A stretch of 64,000 nt of DNA from Yinghuangia elevatio (GTDB lineage Bacteria > Actinomycetota > Actinomycetes > Streptomycetales > Streptomycetaceae), in contig NZ_JBEZFP010000036.1 in assembly GCF_040649515.1 (NCBI RefSeq), forward strand, positions 5,834-69,833. The letters are read 5' to 3'. The notes under the pieces are model-generated. The model did no database searches and had not been told where the DNA came from. It was given only the letters and a program-made list of their open reading frames with translations. Below are positions 18,175 through 25,382 of this stretch, piece by piece (the stretch's first letter is position 1; every line of letters starts with the position of its first letter). The position numbers were made by a program, and so were the translations under genes.

Positions 18175-19122
18175 TCAGTCGGGGCCGAGGAAGCCCGCAC
18201 GGCGGCGCAGCAGCAGAGCCGTGGCCGCCATCGCGATGGCGAACAGGATCAGGGACAGGACCGCCGCGACCCCGGTGTCGAAGGTGGAGAACCCCGACTC
18301 GTACACCAGTTGGGGCAGCGTCAGCGTCGACCCCTGCGGGTATCCCGGCTCGAAGCTCTGCCCAGGGCCGCCCACGATGCCGCTGGCGACCTTTCCGGCG
18401 ACCATGGCCTGCGTGTAGTACTGCATCGTCTGGATCACCCCGGTCACCACGGCGAACAGCACGATCGGAGTGATCGCCGGCCACGTGACGTAGCGGAAGC
18501 GCTGCCAGGGCCCGGCCCCGTCGAGGGCCGCCGCCTCGTACTGCTCGCGCGGCACGTCGACGAGCGCCGCGACGAAGATGACCATCAGGTCGCCGATGCC
18601 CCAGACCGCCAGCAGGGTGAGTCCGGGCTTGGACCAGTCCGGGTCGTTGAACCAGCCGACCGTACCGATGCCGATCCCGTCGAGGAGCTGGTCGACCGGG
18701 CCGGTGGCCGGGTTGAGCAGGAAGACGAAGGCGATGGTCGCGGCGACCGGCGGGGCCAGGAACGGCAGGTAGCACAGAGTGCGGAACAGGTTGGCACCGC
18801 GCCGCAGCCGGACCGCGACCAGGCCGACCCCGAGGCCGAAGAGCACCCGCAGCGGCACCATGATCGCGACCAGCCACAGCGTGTTGCGCAGCGCCTGCCC
18901 CAGATAGGGGTAGTCGCCGAAGACGTAGCGCCAGTTCCGCAAGCCGACCCACACCGGCGGGTTGATGAGGTCGTAGTGGGTGAACGAGTAGTAGGCGGTC
19001 GCGCCCAGCGGGTACAGGAAGAAGACCGAGAATCCGATCAGCCACGGTGACAGGAACGCCGCCGTGCGGGCGGCCCGCCGGCGCCGCTGCGCGCGCAGCG
19101 CCGGCGGAACCGCGGCTGTCAC
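18175..19122 (-). CDS. csnF: Sugar ABC transporter permease (CsnF-like, MalF type)
   Basis: A 315-residue permease with six membrane helices (first at FLSPWLIGFSVFFLYPLGATAYY after removal of a basic N-terminus) and the EAA loop EQYEAAALDGAGPWQRFRYVTWPAITP near residues 200-225. The GTG at 19122 overlaps the binding-protein stop in a GTGA junction. The gap to the second permease is 97 bp, the largest within the import genes. Confidence 0.9.
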   Translation of the reverse strand: MTAAVPPALRAQRRRRAARTAAFLSPWLIGFSVFFLYPLGATAYYSFTHYDLINPPVWVGLRNWRYVFGDYPYLGQALRNTLWLVAIMVPLRVLFGLGVGLVAVRLRRGANLFRTLCYLPFLAPPVAATIAFVFLLNPATGPVDQLLDGIGIGTVGWFNDPDWSKPGLTLLAVWGIGDLMVIFVAALVDVPREQYEAAALDGAGPWQRFRYVTWPAITPIVLFAVVTGVIQTMQYYTQAMVAGKVASGIVGGPGQSFEPGYPQGSTLTLPQLVYESGFSTFDTGVAAVLSLILFAIAMAATALLLRRRAGFLGPD

Positions 19123-20465
19123 GGCCGGGCCTGGGCGTTGTCGGCGTCGATCTGCCGGTCGACGCCCTGCAGTCCGCCCTTGAGGTCGGACACCTGCCCG
19201 GCCTCCCACTTGTAGCAGAACTCCTGGAAAGTCACCTGGTACTGGCCGCCGTTGACGCTGGCGGGCGTGGTGTTGCTGTGTGGGTTCCGGAAGATGTCCA
19301 GGAAGGTCTTGAAGTGCTCGTCACCGGCGAGCGGCGTGGTGTTCAGCGCCGCGAACGTCGACGGCACGTTGTGGATGGTCGCCGCGAAGGTGTTGACCGC
19401 GTCGGTGTCGGTGGTCAGATACTTCACGAACTCCCAGGCGGCGGCCTGGTGGTGGCTGGACCTGGCGATGCCGATCACGGTGCCGGCCAGGTAGCCGCGG
19501 CCGTACTTGTCCACCTGGTCGTCGGGGACCGGCATCGGCGCGGTGCCGTAGTTGAGGCCGGGCGCCTCGTCCGCGATGCTCGCGGTCCGCCATTCGCCGT
19601 CGACCTGCATGGCCACCTGGCCGACCTGGAACGGGTTCTGCGCGGAGAACTCGTCGCCGAAGCCGCTGCGGAACTTCTCCAGCTTCTCGAACCCGCCCAG
19701 TGCTTCGACCAGTTCCTTCTGGTACGCGAGGAACTGCGCGGCGGCCGGGTCGGTGGCGAGGTTGGATTTGCCGTCCGCGCCCACGTACGTCGGTCCCCAC
19801 TGGGCCATGACGTGCGCGGGGGTGAACTCGTAGCCGTGGAAGACCGGCATGGTCCCGGCGACCTTGATGGAGCCGTCCGGGTTGAGCTGCTGCAGTTTGA
19901 GCGCGGCGGCCTTGAACTCCGACATGGTCTTCGGCGGCGCCGTGATGCCGGCCGCGGCGAACATGTCCTTGTTGTAGTAGAGCCCGTACGCGTCCGCGAG
20001 GAACGGCAGGGCGCAGCGGCGGCCTTCGAACTGCGTGTAGTCGAGGGTGGCCTTGGGGAAGGTCGCCGCGGGGTCGAGGGCGGACTTGGCGAGGAACGGC
20101 GCGAGGTCGACCCAGCCGCCGGACGAGCAGAACTGCCCGACGTTGTCGGTGGTGAACGACGACACGACGTCCGGGCCGTTCTTCGAGCGCACGCCCTGGA
20201 TGAGCTTGTCGTCGGTGACGTTGGACGTCGCCTTCACGGTGATGTTCGGGTGCTTCTCGTTGAACTTCCTGATGAGGCCGTCGAGGGCCGCGACTTCGCG
20301 GTCCTGGCTCCACCCGTGCCAGAACTTGATGGTGACCTTCTTGCCGGGGTCCTCGTCCGCGCCCGTTCCGGACGAACCGGAGCCCGCGCACGAGGCGGTG
20401 AACAGCAGGGCGGCGGCGACGGGGGCGAGCGCCGCGGCGAACCGGCGGAATAGGGGTCGGTGCAC
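19119..20465 (-). CDS. csnE: Sugar ABC transporter substrate-binding lipoprotein (CsnE-like)
   Basis: A 448-residue extracellular solute-binding protein of the carbohydrate cluster-1 type. The N-terminus is a lipoprotein signal with a lipobox-like LFTASC, Cys26 being the lipidated residue, then a Ser/Gly-rich linker. The mature part shows KVTIKFWHGWSQ, PDVVSSFTTDNVGQF and YYNKDMFAAAGI segments typical of maltose/chitobiose binding proteins. The GTG at 20465 follows GAGGAGG. In Streptomyces the homologous CsnE captures chitosan oligosaccharides; here this is inferred from gene order and the ROK regulator, not from binding residues. Confidence 0.88.
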   Translation of the reverse strand: MHRPLFRRFAAALAPVAAALLFTASCAGSGSSGTGADEDPGKKVTIKFWHGWSQDREVAALDGLIRKFNEKHPNITVKATSNVTDDKLIQGVRSKNGPDVVSSFTTDNVGQFCSSGGWVDLAPFLAKSALDPAATFPKATLDYTQFEGRRCALPFLADAYGLYYNKDMFAAAGITAPPKTMSEFKAAALKLQQLNPDGSIKVAGTMPVFHGYEFTPAHVMAQWGPTYVGADGKSNLATDPAAAQFLAYQKELVEALGGFEKLEKFRSGFGDEFSAQNPFQVGQVAMQVDGEWRTASIADEAPGLNYGTAPMPVPDDQVDKYGRGYLAGTVIGIARSSHHQAAAWEFVKYLTTDTDAVNTFAATIHNVPSTFAALNTTPLAGDEHFKTFLDIFRNPHSNTTPASVNGGQYQVTFQEFCYKWEAGQVSDLKGGLQGVDRQIDADNAQARP

Positions 20466-20522
20466 TGGATCCTCCTCGGAGAGGCGGGACGACGTGCGGG
20501 GCGGATGGTCCGTTGGCGCCGG

Positions 20523-21779
20523 TCAGAGTGTGGTGAAGACGCTGTCGCGGGCGACGTCCAGGGCCGCGTGCACGGCCCCGGAGAGCACGGGGTTGCCCGG
20601 CACTTCGCCGAGCACGAGGCGCGGGCGCGGGATCGCGAGGCCGTGCAGCTGGTCCGTGACGCGGGAGAGCAGCTGCGGCCCGCCGCGCAGCGGGATCGCC
20701 CCGGAGAGCACGACGAGCGCGGGGTCGAGCACCGCCACGATCGAGGCGAGGCCGACCGCGAGCCGGGTCGCCAGTTCGTCGAGGAACGCGCACGCCCGGG
20801 CCGACTCTCCGGCCTCGCAGGCCCGTTCCGGCCGTTCCGTGGGATCCGGCAGGTCCGTCCCGTCGGGCCTGTCCGCCTCGACGTGCGCGACGGCCCGGGC
20901 GACGGCCGCGTCCGCGCCGCGCCCCTCGATGCCGTGCGCCCGGGCGAGCGCCAGCACCGCGGGCGCGCCCGCGAGTTGTTGGAACCCGCCGGTGTTGCTG
21001 CGGCCGATGTTGCGGGTGACCGGCGCGCCGGGCAGGGGCATGTAGCCGACCTCGCCCGCGCCGCCGGTGAACCCGCGGTGCAGGCGGCCGCCCAGCACGA
21101 TGGCACAGCCGATGCCCTCGTCGACCCACAGCAGCACGAAGTCCTCGGCGTCGAGGGCGGCGCCGGCGCGCTGTTCGGCAAGGGCGGCCAGGTTGACGTC
21201 GTTCTCCACGTCGACGGTCGCGCTCAGGGATTCACGGATGGCGTCGAGGACACCGGGGGCGTGCCAGCCGGGCAGATGGCGGGCGTACCGGAAGCGTCCG
21301 GTCCCCGGATCGAACGCGCCGGGCAGGCCGAGGACGACGTGGGTCAGGTCCTCCGGAGCCAGGCCGGCCCGGGCGGCGGCGGTGGCCACCGCTTCGCGGA
21401 CACGCTCCGGGACGCGGGCGGGGGAGCGGCGCGGCGTCGCGAGCCGGTGCTCCGCGATGACGCGGCCGGCCAGGTCGGCGACGGCGACGTCGATGCGGGA
21501 CGGGGTGATGTCGAGACCGGCGACGTGGGCCGCGGCGGGGTTGATCTCGTACAGCCGCGCCGCGGGCCCGGGCCGGCCGTCGTCGTCGGTGCCGACCGCG
21601 ATGACGAGGCCCGCCTGTTCGAGGCGGGCGAGCAGCAGTGAGGCGGTCGGCTTGGAGAGCCCGGTCAGGGTACCGATCTGGCCGCGCGAGAGGCGCCCGT
21701 GGCGCAGCAGGAGGTCGAGGGCGGCCCGGTCGTTGATCGCGCGCATGAGGCTGGGCCGGCCGGCCTTGCCGGTGTCCAT
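20523..21779 (-). CDS. csnR: ROK-family transcriptional repressor (CsnR-like)
   Basis: A 418-residue ROK protein. A winged helix-turn-helix occupies residues about 12-65 (HGRLSRGQIGTLTGLSKPTASLLLARLEQAGLV), followed by the actin-like ROK fold with DVENDVNLAALAEQ and WVDEGIGCAIVLGG/GGAGEVGYMPL. The CxCGxxGC zinc motif of ROK sugar kinases is missing after GEVGY, which fits a regulator that binds a sugar without phosphorylating it. It is the first gene of the operon, 57 bp ahead of the binding protein, and a palindromic operator lies just upstream. Order ROK-SBP-permease-permease-GH4-kinase matches the csnR-EFGHK chitosan operon as I recall it from Streptomyces. Confidence 0.85.
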   Translation of the reverse strand: MDTGKAGRPSLMRAINDRAALDLLLRHGRLSRGQIGTLTGLSKPTASLLLARLEQAGLVIAVGTDDDGRPGPAARLYEINPAAAHVAGLDITPSRIDVAVADLAGRVIAEHRLATPRRSPARVPERVREAVATAAARAGLAPEDLTHVVLGLPGAFDPGTGRFRYARHLPGWHAPGVLDAIRESLSATVDVENDVNLAALAEQRAGAALDAEDFVLLWVDEGIGCAIVLGGRLHRGFTGGAGEVGYMPLPGAPVTRNIGRSNTGGFQQLAGAPAVLALARAHGIEGRGADAAVARAVAHVEADRPDGTDLPDPTERPERACEAGESARACAFLDELATRLAVGLASIVAVLDPALVVLSGAIPLRGGPQLLSRVTDQLHGLAIPRPRLVLGEVPGNPVLSGAVHAALDVARDSVFTTL

Positions 21780-21807
21780 GCGACCTCCCCGTCCGCCCTG
21801 TGAAATC

Positions 21808-21844
21808 TGTCAGTTAGGTTTCCTGACAACCAATGACCAGGAAA
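21808..21844. promoter_or_regulatory. Putative ROK (CsnR) operator
   Basis: Two overlapping inverted repeats lie upstream of the ROK gene: TGTCAG-N9-CTGACA at 21808-21828, and TTTCCTG (21819-21825) paired with CAGGAAA (21838-21844). AT-rich palindromes of this type stand out in the GC-rich background. Position and symmetry suit autorepression of the whole operon. Confidence 0.6.
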
Positions 21845-21933
21845 ATAGGACCGGTCGGGGAGGCGTGTCAACGCTTTGGCGCGCACGGGTTCCTGACGCG
21901 GACTTCCGTGCCACGACGACAAGTTCGAGGGGC

Positions 21934-22458
21934 TCAGCGGATGATGTCGGAGTCGAGGGCGACACGCAGCGCACGAACCGCGTAGTGGACACGTGACTTC
22001 ACGGTCCCGACCGGCACACCCAGCGATGCCGCGACCTCGCCCACGCTGCGGTCACGGAGCACCGTCTCGACGACCGCGTACCGCTGCGGCGCGGAGAGCC
22101 GCGCCAACACCTGCGCCGCGGCCAGGCTGCTCAGCAGGCGATCCACATCGTCGTCCGCGGGCATGAACTCGAGCGGTTCCGGGCTGACTTCCTGCGGTCG
22201 CGCGCGACGTGCCCGCTGTTCGTCGATGACGATGCGCCGGGCCACCGTGGCCAGCCACGGCATCAGCGAAGGCGCTCCCGGGTCGAGCCGTTCCGCGTTG
22301 CGCCAGGCCCGGAGCATCGTCTCCTGCACGACGTCCTCCGCCCAATGCCGGTCCCCGCCGGTGAGGTTCACGCAGAACGACAACAAGGGTGCCCGGTAGT
22401 CGCGGTACAGCCGTGCCACGGCGTCCGCATCCGGCGAGGCCGCGTCGCGAGCGGGCAT
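21934..22458 (-). CDS. ECF RNA polymerase sigma factor
   Basis: About 174 residues: sigma region 2 (VARLYRDYRAPLLSFCVNLTGGDRHWAEDVVQETMLRAWR, PWLATVARRIVID) and region 4 (LSAPQRYAVVETVLRDRSVGEVAASLGVPVGTVKSRVHYAVRAL). It is a close paralogue of the divergent sigma gene at 22840. No anti-sigma gene overlaps it; downstream is the ROK operator region. The ATG at 22458 was chosen to match the paralogue's N-terminus. The frame is open to a GTG at 22692, but that extension would run through a conserved upstream element and is probably not translated. Confidence 0.88.
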   Translation of the reverse strand: MPARDAASPDADAVARLYRDYRAPLLSFCVNLTGGDRHWAEDVVQETMLRAWRNAERLDPGAPSLMPWLATVARRIVIDEQRARRARPQEVSPEPLEFMPADDDVDRLLSSLAAAQVLARLSAPQRYAVVETVLRDRSVGEVAASLGVPVGTVKSRVHYAVRALRVALDSDIIR

Positions 22459-22553
22459 CTCGTCCAACCCGGCCCCGCCCCGTCTCTTCGCCGATCTTCT
22501 CTGGCGCGGGACCTTAGCCACGGGCGAGGAATGCGAGTGTCTGATCTGCGCGT

Positions 22554-22567
22554 GATTTGAGGTTTCC
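22554..22567 (-). promoter_or_regulatory. Conserved upstream element of ECF gene 1
   Basis: Read on the minus strand this is GGAAACCTCAAATC, identical over 14 bp to the plus-strand element at 22746. The match continues with (A/G)CGC(G/C)CAGAT, giving about 22 of 24 identical bases. It starts 109 bp before the sigma start codon. The GGAAAC core resembles the -35 box of ECF-dependent promoters. Confidence 0.6.
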
Positions 22568-22745
22568 GCCGAGTGACGCCGACAGGCCGCCCGCTTGACG
22601 ATCGCGTTGAACTGGTCGGAGAAGCCGTTGATGCCCTCGACGTTCTTCCGGAGCACCGTGTTCGCCTCGCGACCGCCGCGGTGAGTGAGCACCCAACCGC
22701 GGTCACGGCTAGAGCGAACCCGGAGTGGGTCGTTGCCAATTCGAG

Positions 22746-22759
22746 GGAAACCTCAAATC
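22746..22759 (+). promoter_or_regulatory. Conserved upstream element of ECF gene 2
   Basis: GGAAACCTCAAATC on the plus strand, the mirror copy of the element at 22554-22567, starting 94 bp before the second sigma start codon. Preservation in both divergent promoters suggests that the two sigma factors recognise the same site or that one regulator controls both. Confidence 0.6.
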
Positions 22760-22839
22760 GCGCCCAGATGAAGCGTTTGCGCAACGTCGCGTCGCTACGT
22801 TTCGCCCAGAAGTGCCGCCGAGGCGAGGGGACGGGCGAC

Positions 22840-23373
22840 ATGACGCAAAGACGGAAGCATGCGCGTCGGCGCGACGCCGCCGCGATCGTGGAGTCGTTGT
22901 ACAGCGAGTACCGGGCGCCGCTGCTGGCCTTCTGCCTCAACCTGACCGGCGGGGACCGGCATTGGGCCGAGGACGTGATGCAGGAGACCATGGTCCGGGC
23001 GTGGCGGCATGCCGACGACCTGGACCCCGAGGCACCGTCGATGATGCCGTGGCTCGCCACGGTGGCCCGCAGGCTGGTGATCGACGATCTTCGGGCCCGC
23101 AGCGTACGACCGCAGGAAGTCAGCCAGGACCCACTGGAGTTCCTGCCCGGCCGAGACCACATCGATGCGATGCTCCGCCGCATGGTGGTCACCGACGCGG
23201 TCCGAGAACTGCCCCCGCCGCAGCGCGAGGCGGTCGTCGAGACGATGCTGCGCGACCGCAGCGTGGGCGACGCGGCGCTCTACCTGAATGTCCCGGTGGG
23301 GACGGTGAAGTCCCGCGTCCACTACGCCTTCCGAACCCTGAGGGTGTCACTCGCCGAGCCGATGGCGAGCTGA
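22840..23373 (+). CDS. ECF RNA polymerase sigma factor (paralogue)
   Basis: About 177 residues with sigma region 2 (LYSEYRAPLLAFCLNLTGGDRHWAEDVMQETMVRAWR) and region 4 (LPPPQREAVVETMLRDRSVGDAALYLNVPVGTVKSRVHYAFRTL). Long blocks, such as LTGGDRHWAEDV and VPVGTVKSRVHYA, are identical to those of the minus-strand neighbour, so the pair arose by duplication and inversion. The ATG at 22840 follows GAGGGG. A small coupled reading frame and the membrane protein of the secretion island follow on the same strand, which raises the possibility that this factor controls that island. Confidence 0.88.
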   Translation: MTQRRKHARRRDAAAIVESLYSEYRAPLLAFCLNLTGGDRHWAEDVMQETMVRAWRHADDLDPEAPSMMPWLATVARRLVIDDLRARSVRPQEVSQDPLEFLPGRDHIDAMLRRMVVTDAVRELPPPQREAVVETMLRDRSVGDAALYLNVPVGTVKSRVHYAFRTLRVSLAEPMAS

Positions 23374-23399
23374 CACGGACGGCGAAGGAGCGCTGAATC

Positions 23400-23606
23400 G
23401 TGCACGCCAAGATCGACCGCAACGCCGAACACGCCGGTGGGCTGCGTGTTTCCCCCGAGTTGCGGTCCTGCGGGATTGCCGCCGCACAGGGCGCGAAAGA
23501 CGGTGCATGGGGCATGCTGACTAGCGCCGCGCGCGCCGGTCGCGCCGGTGCGCGGCCAACCTGGGGACCGGAGATTCTCCGAAGAGGGGAGCTACCCGCG
23601 GCATGA
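23400..23606 (+). CDS. Possible small open reading frame (68 aa)
   Basis: A GTG frame preceded by GAAGGAG ends in a TGA that overlaps the ATG of the next gene (ATGA at 23603-23606), an arrangement seen in coupled genes. The product has no membrane segment, no repeated pattern and no family similarity I recognise. It could equally be an untranslated leader of the downstream gene. Confidence 0.3.
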   Translation: MHAKIDRNAEHAGGLRVSPELRSCGIAAAQGAKDGAWGMLTSAARAGRAGARPTWGPEILRRGELPAA

Positions 23607-25270
23607 GGAATACCGACCCGTTCGACTTCTTCCAGAAGCACCGCGACATCATCTTCCGGTGGTCGGCCATCCTGGGCATCGCCCTGGTGGTGTTCCTCAT
23701 CGTGCGCTTCTTCGCCATGCGCCTCGGCGGCTGGCGGGCCGCGTGGCGTCGGTTGTGCCGCGAAGTAGCGCTCACCGCGTACGCTTTCAGTGCCCCCGTG
23801 CGGTCGTGGATCCGCCACCGGCAGTCGGCGCGGCGGCTCGTGCTCGCCCTCGGCGCGCACGCGACCTGGCGCGACGCCGAACAGGCCCTGAAGGACGCCC
23901 GGTCGGCCGCCGCACCCGCCCAGCCGTACGCCGTGTACGTCGACGCGGCCTCGGTCACCGTGCTGTTCGCCGCTCGCGACATGCCCCCGGCATCGGGCAT
24001 ATGGCAGACCGACCAGGAGGACCCCGCGGCATGGACCGCGCCGCGGACGGCACTGCCGCCCGTCACCGCGGACGCGGGGGGAGTACGACCGATTGTCGTC
24101 GCGCTGGGGGAGGCCGGGCAAAGCTGCGTTTTCCTCGACCTGGCGATCGGCCCACCGACCGTGGCGGTGGAGGGCGAACAGCGCTCCCGCAACGCGCTGT
24201 TCCAGGCCGTCGCCGCACAGGTCGACGCCCGCCTGCCCGCTCCGCAGGCCGTCATCGCGGAAGGCGTGCACGCCGACTTCGCCGGTGAGCCGGTGCGGGC
24301 CGCGTACCGCACCGCACTTGCGACCCCGCCCCGACTCGGCATACCGGCGTTCCTGATCACCGCCGCCCTGCCCGACCCGCTTCCCCCGGAACTCGCCGAA
24401 CCGCCCCGCGAGGTACCGGAGATGCGGATCCTGCTGCGCGGTCCGGGGCGCGGGTACGTGCGGACGCTGCTGACCGACAGGCACGGTCGCGCCGCCGTGC
24501 CCGGAACTCCGCTGCTGGTCACATGCCATGCGCTCGGCGCCGCACTCGCCAAGGTGCTGCCCCACATCCCGCCGGTGCTCCCTCCCGCGCCGGACCCGAA
24601 CGCCGACCTGGGGATCGCGGGCGCCGACCTCTTCGAGGAGGCGGTGGCGACGGCACGCACCGAGGCGCCGGACGCGGCGGGTGCGGCACCCGCGGTCGCC
24701 GACCTCTTCGAGGAGACGTACGAGATCGGCCAGACCGCAGAAGGCCCGGAGGTCGTGGTCACCGCGACCGCTACCCGGGAACTCTTCGAGGAGGCGGGCG
24801 AAGCGGCGGGCACGCGGACCGGGGAAGAGTACGTGCGCCTCGCCGACGTGTGGGAACCCACCGAAGCCGCGGCGCCGGCCCTGACCATGGCAGCGGACTA
24901 CCCGCCGCCGACCGGGGACCCGGTCGACTTCCTTCCACCGCCCAGCGGAATGCCGTTCGCGTCGTTCCCGCCACCAGGGGAGTACAGCTCCGGACCTGGC
25001 CCTGGCCCTGGCCCCGGGGTCGGGGCCGCCGCCGAGTCCGAGTCCGAGTCCGAACCCGAACCCGAACCCGAACCCGAGGCCCGGCCCGAGCCGGAGCGCG
25101 CACGGGAGCCCGCGTCCCGCCCCACTCCCCGCGCACCGGACGACGAGGAAGAGGAGTCCCCGCCTCCCGCCGTGTCGGCCGCCGACCTGGCTCCGGAACC
25201 GTCGAACGGCTCCTCCGGCGCCCGGTCGCGCTCATCCGCCGGCCCCGGCGCCGGATCCCCGCGACCGTGA
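23603..25270 (+). CDS. Membrane-anchored acidic protein linked to type VII secretion
   Basis: A 555-residue protein not assigned to a known family. One membrane helix lies at residues about 17-37 (FRWSAILGIALVVFLIVRFFA), then a basic segment, a folded region (about 70-330), and a long low-complexity tail. The tail has three DLFEE-type repeats (DLFEEAVATA, DLFEETYEIG, ELFEEAGEAA at about 350, 368 and 393), a Gly-Pro run, and Ser-Glu then Pro-Glu alternation around residues 475-495. It precedes eccC by 112 bp on the same strand and is likely in its operon. It may be a membrane partner of EccC in place of the usual EccB/EccE, which are absent here; that is inference. Confidence 0.65.
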   Translation: MRNTDPFDFFQKHRDIIFRWSAILGIALVVFLIVRFFAMRLGGWRAAWRRLCREVALTAYAFSAPVRSWIRHRQSARRLVLALGAHATWRDAEQALKDARSAAAPAQPYAVYVDAASVTVLFAARDMPPASGIWQTDQEDPAAWTAPRTALPPVTADAGGVRPIVVALGEAGQSCVFLDLAIGPPTVAVEGEQRSRNALFQAVAAQVDARLPAPQAVIAEGVHADFAGEPVRAAYRTALATPPRLGIPAFLITAALPDPLPPELAEPPREVPEMRILLRGPGRGYVRTLLTDRHGRAAVPGTPLLVTCHALGAALAKVLPHIPPVLPPAPDPNADLGIAGADLFEEAVATARTEAPDAAGAAPAVADLFEETYEIGQTAEGPEVVVTATATRELFEEAGEAAGTRTGEEYVRLADVWEPTEAAAPALTMAADYPPPTGDPVDFLPPPSGMPFASFPPPGEYSSGPGPGPGPGVGAAAESESESEPEPEPEPEARPEPERAREPASRPTPRAPDDEEEESPPPAVSAADLAPEPSNGSSGARSRSSAGPGAGSPRP

Positions 25271-25382
25271 CCGGCCGCCCGGCACCGCGTACTCCGCGGA
25301 GTCCCACGTCCGCCGAGATCCCCCGCCCCGAGCATGCGCGCCCCGAGCACCCCCGCCCCTCCGAGCGACGAGTTGGACGCCC

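Larger units (their letters stand above)
22459..22839. promoter_or_regulatory. Shared intergenic region of two divergent ECF genes
   Basis: This 381-bp gap holds the 5' regions of both sigma genes. The two outer thirds contain mirror-image conserved elements (listed separately). The middle third (about 22575-22690) is open on the minus strand with a plausible amino-acid composition and may be remnant coding sequence, but it matches nothing I recognise. Confidence 0.5.

Noticed and set aside
22459..22692. N-terminal extension of ECF gene 1 from GTG 22692
   Set aside because: It would translate the conserved upstream element and has no counterpart in the paralogue. The inner part looks weakly coding, so this is noted but not annotated.
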